In this document: positions 56,815-64,000 of the stretch, one piece after another
How the letters are laid out: the number at the start of each line of letters is the position of its first letter
How positions within the stretch are numbered: the stretch's first letter is position 1
Origin: Annona cherimola
Taxonomy: Eukaryota; Streptophyta; Magnoliopsida; Magnoliales; Annonaceae
DNA: 64,000 nucleotides
Assembly: GCA_030490835.1 (NCBI GenBank)
Contig: CM059972.1
Span: forward strand, 92,799,137 to 92,863,136
Direction of reading: 5' to 3'
Made by a program: the position numbers and the translations under genes
Notes under the pieces: model-generated
The model's input: the letters and a program-made list of their open reading frames with translations, nothing else
Told to the model about the DNA's origin: nothing
The model's database searches: none

Positions 56815-58216
56815 TAGGGGTGCAACTCGGGTCGGGTTATACCGGGTTTGAGTGAACCCAAACTCTAAGCCAACCGGGTTGGAGTAAACCCAAACCTAAA
56901 TCCTAAGAATGCAATTCGGGTTCGGACCGGGTTCGGGTCGGGTTCGCATTGGTTTTGGTTTGGTTTCGGGTTTGAATTCGTGTTACCAATAAACTATTTT
57001 TTTCCAAATTCAGTTGTAATCTAAAAGAAAATTATTGAAATATACACACATGTGTTTATGAAGTCAAGCCTCACGCTGAATTCTACAAGATACTTTCAAA
57101 GAATTCTACAACATCATGCTAAATTCTGCAATATTCTTTGAATGAACTCTGCAAGCAATTTTTCAACACCCTATAGACACAAATAAATGACAAATTAGTT
57201 AGTTTTATGACTAGTTAGTCATTTCTATTTAATAGCTAATGGAAATGACTCAAGTATACCAAATAGAAAATGAACATATCATACCAACTTTGTAGTTGAA
57301 ACTAAACATTATCGTACAAATTGCTGAAATTGAATTCAAACCGAATATTTATCATACAAATTGCTAAAGTAAAAATTGACCACTTGTCATACCAATAAAC
57401 TTAAAATATAAATCAAATTTATACTACAATCTGAAATTCAAATTAACAGATTGCTCGTACTAATAGAAAGCATAATATGAAATAGATTTATCATGTCGAC
57501 TCAAATTAAAATATAATCCACATAACAGTTATTCAAAGTAACTAAATCTAAATACATTAAGCATAATGGTTCAACATTCCAATCTAATTTAAGTGCAATC
57601 CAAATTTAAAATGACAATATAAATAAATCTCAAGTTTAAATAAGTTTATATCTACTTTTAAACAAATTCAAATTTCAAATGAGTTCATGTCTCCAAAGTT
57701 TCCAAAAAAACTAAAAAACTATTCGAAGACTTCCAAGTAATTTCTCCCTTGATTTTCATCTACATTTCTAATGTCAAGTTCTTCCTCCTCGATTTACATA
57801 TTTGAAAATAATATGCATCAACCGAGACGAAAAAATACATGCAACTGTTAATAATAAGAAGATAATAATTATAAAAAATCATCCTAGAAATTAAGTTACC
57901 TCAAGTATGCTTTGATAATGAAGAAAGAGGTGATTTGTCTGAATTAGAGTTAGTAATGCCTAAAACATGTATATATATATATTAATATTACAAAAAAGCA
58001 TGTATAATTGATGAAAAAATTATATAAACTACATCGGGTTCGGACCGGGTCGGGTTTTGGTACCGGGTTGGTGCGAACCCGGTTTTGGGTTTCTACGGGT
58101 CGGGTTGAAACCGGGTCTATTTTGAAAAATTTTTTAAAAATAAAACCCATTTTTGGTTTTGATACCGGGTCGGGTCGGGCGGGTTCGGACCGACCCGGTA
58201 CCAAGTTGCACCCCTA
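56815..58216. mobile_element. Non-autonomous hAT-type element, copy 2, 1,402 bp, downstream of NOC4
   Basis: Same ends as 29965-31403. The 8-bp target duplication GTAAATAG is at 56807-56814 and 58217-58224. It sits about 340 bp after the NOC4 stop, so it may lie in or just beyond the 3' UTR. Its near-identity to copy 1 means both moved recently. Confidence 0.95.
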
Positions 58217-58224
58217 GTAAATAG

Positions 58225-61200
58225 AGATGGCTTCTGACGATAAAAATATAATTTTTGAGTTTTTCAAATACGTGCACATGGTTTGATGGGTGTTGCTATT
58301 ATGTCCATTGCATGGTAAGCAATTTACAAGTATGCCCACTTAATTTGACATAAACTTCAGACATGCTCACATTGTTGAGGACCATTCAAATTTGTTGAAA
58401 AGTTTGTTTAAATGACACAAAAAAAAAAAAAAAAAAAAAAATCTTCAAGACTGCAACCCTAAAACAACCGATCGTCAACCGCATGTACGAATGCATATCC
58501 TTGTCATGAGTCGGGATCAATCCATTACCATTGATTCAGATCTATCGAATCACGTGATCCGGAACTAATCCATTCAACAGCATGTTCTAGATTATTGAAG
58601 TGGTAATGTTGGAATAAACTGAAGTGGGGGAATTTGGTGGCTCCTGTATGGTTAAATTATAGAATTGAAGATCTGTGTATGGAATGTACATTCTATTTTT
58701 AAGATAATCTTCAAAATTTTCAATACAACTTTTTCATTTTCAATACCCATCGTTATATTCTCATCTCGTTTTTTTTTTTTTTACCCATTGAAGCTTCTTT
58801 TTTTTTTTTTTTTTTTTTTTGATGGAACATTTAAGCTTCTTGAATCCTTATGAATTCCGAAGAACAGTAGAACGGAAGGAGTTTAAAAAAAATAAAAAAA
58901 ATAAAAAAAGAAGCGGACTTGCCAAGGAAATGTCCATCTTTATTAGTGACAGCCAAGTATCATATCGTTTGGTAAAATGAAACGGCAAGAAATTCACTTT
59001 AACACTTCTATCCACATTTTCCAGTTTGATTTGATATTTTAATTAACTAATTATCTTACCTTTTTCATTATTAATTCAATTACTTTTTCACACAACTATC
59101 CTATCTAGTTTCACTTTATACTTATTCTATCACATTATTTTTCGTAGTTGTTTTTTTTTTTTATCAAACAGAAACCATTCAGACTTTCCTTTTCTCAATT
59201 TTACCAATTCCCAAATGCCTAAATGTCAAATCTTCATATACGAATCCACATGATCACTGTATATGAAGCCGTATCCAACTTTGAATTGATTGAAAACTGG
59301 ACGGTTCCGATGAACCTGCTTTGTCATGATAACCCAATTAGCGCCATCAGAAATGAAACGGGTAAATGGGATTTTAAATCCAAACAGATAAATAGATTTA
59401 CTTGGCGTGGGTGGAGGCAACAAGATCAATATAACAACTAAAATCGAGGAAATTGGATAAAATCTATATATAAAACGCTAGTAAAAATCCAGCCAAACAA
59501 TACGATTCATTTAGATTTAGATAGGATTGATGTATTTTGGTAATTTTGTTTTTATTTTTATTCTTTTTTACTTCTAATCATTGCCTCTATCCCTTCATAT
59601 CACTTTTTTTATTTTCAAAAATTTCCCCTGCTTTCCTTCCTTCACTTCTTTTCTCATGGTACTAAACACGCACTACAGGTTTGGCATGAAGTAAAAATTG
59701 AAAAAAAAGATTAGTGTAGAAAACTTTGAAAAGAGAATAATTAATGTGATATAACATGGATGATGATTGGAACGTGAAGTAGTCAGGTAAAGAAAGCTGT
59801 GTAAAAATTTAAAATTAATTAAATAATCAAGATATCAAATCATATGAAATAGCATGTTGTAAGGACTAAATAAATTTTTCCTATTTTGGCCCATTTTTTG
59901 AGCATACCAAACAGGATGCAAACATCTCTTGTAATTTATAAAGCACCATTGTGGAGTTTAGAGGGAATGGCCTGCCTAATTGCAAATATTAATTGCATCA
60001 GCAATTATTAAGGATGTAAATGGGATTGGTCTCAGCCCAAACCGGCCTATAATTGGATTAGGTTAAGTATTCTGGAAAAAAAGACATTTTGAACCGACTG
60101 AATTTCAAAAATAAGTTAATTAAGGTTAGATGATTGTCAACCCGACCCTAGCAACTGTCCTAGTATCAGATTGGGGAGGGATTTGGTGAGGTTTGAAGTA
60201 CGCCTATTGATCTAATTGCCAAGTTGGATTATCGTAACTTCCGGCCTCATCTCGCAGGTGTTTAAGTTGTCTTCGTTAACTCATTTATACAAAATTTCAC
60301 TTGCAGCCGAACGGGAAAATACATGTTTAAGCGGCATACGTATGCTTTCTAAAAGTATATCATTATCATTTATTTACATATATATTTTTAATAAATATAT
60401 TTATGCCCGTGATAATCTATGGCCGTGGAATGGAAGGGCAGTACGCGCATTCCGCTCCCTCCGTTCAGTCTAATTTTTTATCTCGTCATGAATCGTATGC
60501 TTGTAACAATAAAGACTACATGCTGCTTGCATGTCAGCCTAAAATATATTTTTAATTTTTAAAAAAAAAATTCTAGACATGGCCCTCATCTAAATATTCT
60601 GTCAAGTGAAATTTGGCAATTTTTGTAATTTATTTGATATTTTACTTTGATTTTTGAAATTGAAAATTTTATTTCAAGAATTGAAATCAAACACCAAACA
60701 AATTTCAAAAAATCGCGAAAACTTCATAGGGTAAAATATCTACGGGAGATTATATAAAAACATTCCAAAAAAAATTTAAAAATATACGTTCGGCTGGACG
60801 CACTGCTTCCCACATAGATTTTTTCTTACAGTAGCTCACCACATATTTATTATGCATGATCCATTGCAGATGTTTGTATAAAATAAAAACATGAATGATA
60901 TATTTTAAACAGATATACAACTAGCTATATGTTATATATAATCGGGCTGCACGAAGTATTTCTAACTTATAATCAATTTTGTTTTATAAAATATAAGTTA
61001 TTTAATTTTTAATTTAAAATTTATATCTCGGTAAAATGGGTATGTTTCAGTTATTTTAGCTAATGATAACAAAAATCTATTAATATGTTCTTAAAATATG
61101 ACCACATATTGAGTCATATTTTATGTAAATACTAAAATAAATATATTTTGCGATTAAATTTTTATACCCAATTTATGTAATAAATCTTGAAAATATATGT

Positions 61201-61783
61201 TACAAATATTAATAAATTTAACTTATCAATTTTATTTATCTATATAATTGACTACAGATAGTAGATACTTAGCTTAGTCATTGGCCAAGATATATAATTA
61301 GATGATGGGATGAAATAGGGTGCGTTTAGTAACATAGGTATGGTAAAAGAAAATATTTTTGGAAAGTATAATAATAATATAATATGATTGTGATAACGTT
61401 GAAATAAAAATAGTAGTTGTATGAAATAAAAAATGAAAAATTAGAACAATTTGATTGTTGAGATGTTAAATTATTAATTGAAAAATGCCTGGTTAGAAGT
61501 TTCCCACAAATTTTTATTACCCGACCGAGCCATAATTTTGTTTTATATTTTTCAAAAATGAAATACTAATATAAACATATGATTTTATTCATAATAAATT
61601 TGTAAAAAATGATTGGATACTAATATAATTTTAATAAAATTGGCAATGGAATATGTATTGGCAGCATCACAAGTACGATTTACTAGGAATGCAGCATTAT
61701 TCTCTGGGTGATTACATCCAACGACCCGCATCACTGCTAACGCAAAAGTCACACGTGGCGCAAGCAACATTTTCGGACACCAG
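58225..61783. other. Spacer between NOC4 and the canopy-like gene
   Basis: No gene is recognised. It holds long A and T runs (58420-58441, 58799-58820), a degenerate relative of the Tourist-like MITE at about 58980-59165 (TTTTTCACACAACTATCC), and a faint CGGGT-type remnant near 60010-60165. The rest is AT-rich. Confidence 0.55.
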
Positions 61784-61802
61784 CCAATGATTGCTCGCCA
61801 CC
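61784..61802 (+). promoter_or_regulatory. ER-stress response element-like site (one mismatch)
   Basis: CCAAT, nine bases, then CCACC, against the ERSE consensus CCAAT-N9-CCACG. It lies about 156-174 bp before the ATG. An ACGTGGC motif is nearby at about 61754-61760. Confidence 0.5.
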
Positions 61803-61827
61803 TGTTCAAGACCAGTCACGCTGCAAA

Positions 61828-61846
61828 CGTGGCAGTCCTTGATTGG
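61828..61846 (-). promoter_or_regulatory. Exact ER-stress response element (ERSE) on the minus strand
   Basis: The plus strand reads CGTGG (61828-61832), nine bases, ATTGG (61842-61846), exactly the reverse complement of CCAAT-N9-CCACG. In plants this site is bound by bZIP28 together with NF-Y at ER chaperone promoters. It lies about 112-130 bp before the ATG of a secreted canopy-like gene, which fits control by the unfolded-protein response. Confidence 0.75.
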
Positions 61847-61957
61847 CTGCAACGTTCACCACGTAAATGGTAGGAAGCTCGCCCGCTTGAGGTGAGTTTC
61901 ATACAAACGAGGCGGGGGAAAGAGGTTTTGCAGCGGGAGTAGTGTTGAGAAAAAAAA

Positions 61958-63772
61958 ATGGAGGAGAGGAGAGATTGCTCGGCGTGTCTGATTTGGAGCC
62001 TCTTCGTTTCCTTGATGATTGCTTCGGTCTCCTGCATCGAAGATAAATGCGCAGCTTGCAATGCCGTCGCGGTAGGTTTCTCTTATTAGTTTTTTCCTTG
62101 GGATTGACCCACTCCTTTGACCTAGCATACCACACCTGCACAACTTTTTTTTTTTTTTTTTTTGCTTCCTGAATCTTCGGTTGTGCTTCTTTGAATGTGG
62201 AACTCCTTAGCCAGTTGGAGCATTTTCTGTTTCATCAAAAGAGGGAATATATATTTTTTAAAATTTTTCATGTTAGGTTCTTCAAATGGCTGCCATTTTC
62301 TCATTGGTCATCTGGGTGGGCACTACATGCGCAGGATATGTCGACTTCGGAGAGGGTTTCTGAGTTTGGTCGGAATGTTGTTTCCACGAATTATCTTCGA
62401 AATTTTTTTTTTGTGTGTGTGTGTTTCGTTGTATATGTTATTTAGTATCATTGGAGCTATTATTTGGTTTTTGGATTAATCTTTGATGAGTTTGGTGTCT
62501 GACTGTTGTGCTGAACAATAATTTGCAGGATGAGATTGAAATCGGACTCTCAAATGTAAAAACTCTTTCCAATTCCTCTTTTATTGCTATAAGCTGTCGT
62601 AGGGAACATGATGCCAAGGTTTTGTTGCACTTGCATGTATAGTACGCGACATAAGAATTCTTTTATCATGCATTGTTACTAGACGTTTCAATTCACAGGA
62701 ATTTAGTTCTTTTTTTTACGGAATTCAAATAATCAAACATGCTTTTATTAAGGGGCAGATGATGGCATGTCAATCATTGAACATATTTCTGCTGTATACT
62801 TGCATGTGGGGGTATTGAAATTTCACCCATTGCTGTAATGTTTATGTCCGATGATTGCTGTAAATACTGTTTTATGCTACATTGATTTAGTTCTGGTGGA
62901 GATTGCAAATAATAATGCACTGAAATTGTGCCGGTCCTGGCCATCATCTCTCAAAACATTGTCCCAATTTAAGTTTCAGCATGAGCCCACTTTAGAATTG
63001 GGATTTAGACGACCTGTGGGGTAGGATGACTCAACTTGGAACTTGGAAGGTGACAAAACCACAAGGGAAAAAAAGCATGACTGAATGAGGAATTATAGCT
63101 CGTTCAGTTTTATATCCTGTATTCTTTCCTATCTGCGCTAGTTTTGGCAATTTGTTGCCTATCTTGCTAGAGAGTGGGAAGTTGTTTGCTTGCTGAATGC
63201 AGGGGCAATTTTTTTGTTTCAGCATTTCTGGAATTATCTGCAGGCTTGGTGAACAGGCTTTATGATGCCAGTTCCTTGGAGCTGGGAGAAGTCAATACTG
63301 CTGACATTGTGATGATTTTTATTCTGTTTCGTTTTAAAAAATTTCAAGTGTCATAAGTCATAACCTCTCTCCTCTACAGTAGTTGCGTATAAAAACTGAT
63401 AATTAAAATTTATATTGTATGTCAAACCCACACTGTAGATACACTATAATGTGAGAAATTAGACTACAAACAACTGGACCATAATTGAAATCTTTTTTGC
63501 TTTTTCTTTCTTTCTTTTTTTTTTTATTTTTATCATGAACTTCAATGGCTAAAACGATGAGGAAGTTGTTCTGTGTTCTCCACTACATTCCTCTATGCCC
63601 TTGCTATTCCCATTCTTTCTCTGTTTTGTTTTTCGTTTCAGCATCAGTTTGTATTAATCAATGTTGATAATTGCATATATATATTTGTTTAGGAGAAACC
63701 AAGAAACCATTTGGATTTGCGAAACCGTTTGAATTCGAAAGGCCTGCGTGAAGGAAAAGTTATTGATTACAG
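61958..63772 (+). CDS. Canopy-like (DUF3456, saposin-like) secreted ER protein, first three exons (partial)
   Basis: Exons 61958-62071, 62529-62555 and 63693-63772; introns are GT-AG and a donor GT follows 63772, so the gene runs past the window (221 bp of CDS here, ending in phase 2). The first 26 residues are a signal peptide with hydrophobic core (LIWSLFVSLMIASVSC). The mature start has CAAC (IEDKCAACNAVA), then DEIEIGLSN and EKPRNHLDLRNRLNSKG, the N-terminus of the plant DUF3456/TLR4 regulator and MIR-interacting MSAP (canopy) family. Family members are small disulfide-bonded ER proteins with a saposin-like fold; animal canopy proteins assist folding of receptors. The plant role is not settled. 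The start codon is the first ATG after an A-rich leader. The promoter carries ERSE sites. Confidence 0.88.
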
Positions 63773-64000
63773 GTATGGGCTAGAAGTTGGAGCATAATAA
63801 TAGCTGGTTTCTGGAGGGGTTTGTGAACATTGACCAAGTTTTTTGCATCATTTTTTCTAAAATTTCTTTTAAAGGAAAAACAACTCTTATAAAGAAAGGA
63901 TGAAAATAAATGATCTGCGTTCAAGATCTTAAATGGAAATTAAATCACAACATCCCAATCTTTCATCCCTATAATCCAAGAACCCCATCCCAAAACTGTA

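Noticed and set aside
61816..62304. Several minus-strand ORFs over the canopy-like gene start
   Set aside because: Antisense shadows of the promoter, exon 1 and a poly-T run in intron 1. The plus-strand signal peptide and splice site explain the region.

Overview
The window is nuclear DNA from a flowering plant, probably a woody eudicot or magnoliid; I cannot name the species. The evidence is GT-AG introns in two conserved plant genes, AT-rich spacers, and dense layers of plant transposons (Copia LTR elements, RTE-type LINEs, hAT and Tourist-like DNA elements), plus an endogenous caulimovirid.

Layout. 1-6928: decayed endogenous pararetrovirus. It has a capsid tail with zinc knuckle, protease, reverse transcriptase-RNase H and a second ORF, then a 332-bp inverted repeat carrying two facing copies of the viral promoter, a tRNA-Met primer-site match, the start of another viral ORF, and a second partial copy of ORF2. 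6929-9370: AT-rich spacer with a MITE and a tandem repeat. 9371-9849 (minus): a two-exon GRF zinc-finger protein, too short per exon to show as one long ORF. 10622-11272: two small inverted-repeat elements upstream of the main gene.

11551-56474 (plus): one NOC4-type ribosome-biogenesis gene of 15 exons (1,896 bp of CDS, 631 aa) spread over 45 kb. Every exon junction I placed is GT-AG and keeps the reading frame. The size comes from transposons inside introns: intron 4 (RTE inside RTE, with a hAT inside that), intron 6 (RTE split by two Copia elements, the second split by a hAT-type element), intron 8 (a Tourist-like MITE split by a hAT-like element, then a 4.75-kb hAT with a decayed transposase), and intron 11 (RTE split by a MITE). 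Target-site duplications fix the order of most insertions.

56815-58216: second copy of the hAT-type element found in intron 6. 58217-61783: spacer without a recognisable gene. 61958 to the window end (plus): the first three exons of a secreted, canopy-like (DUF3456, saposin-like) ER protein. Its proximal promoter has an exact ER-stress response element (CCAAT-N9-CCACG) on the minus strand and a one-mismatch second copy on the plus strand.

The two complete host genes (GRF protein and NOC4) and the partial canopy-like gene look functional. All viral and transposon coding regions carry breaks. The most unusual structure is the inverted repeat of the viral promoter and leader: two convergent promoters across a hairpin, which could form a small-RNA source.
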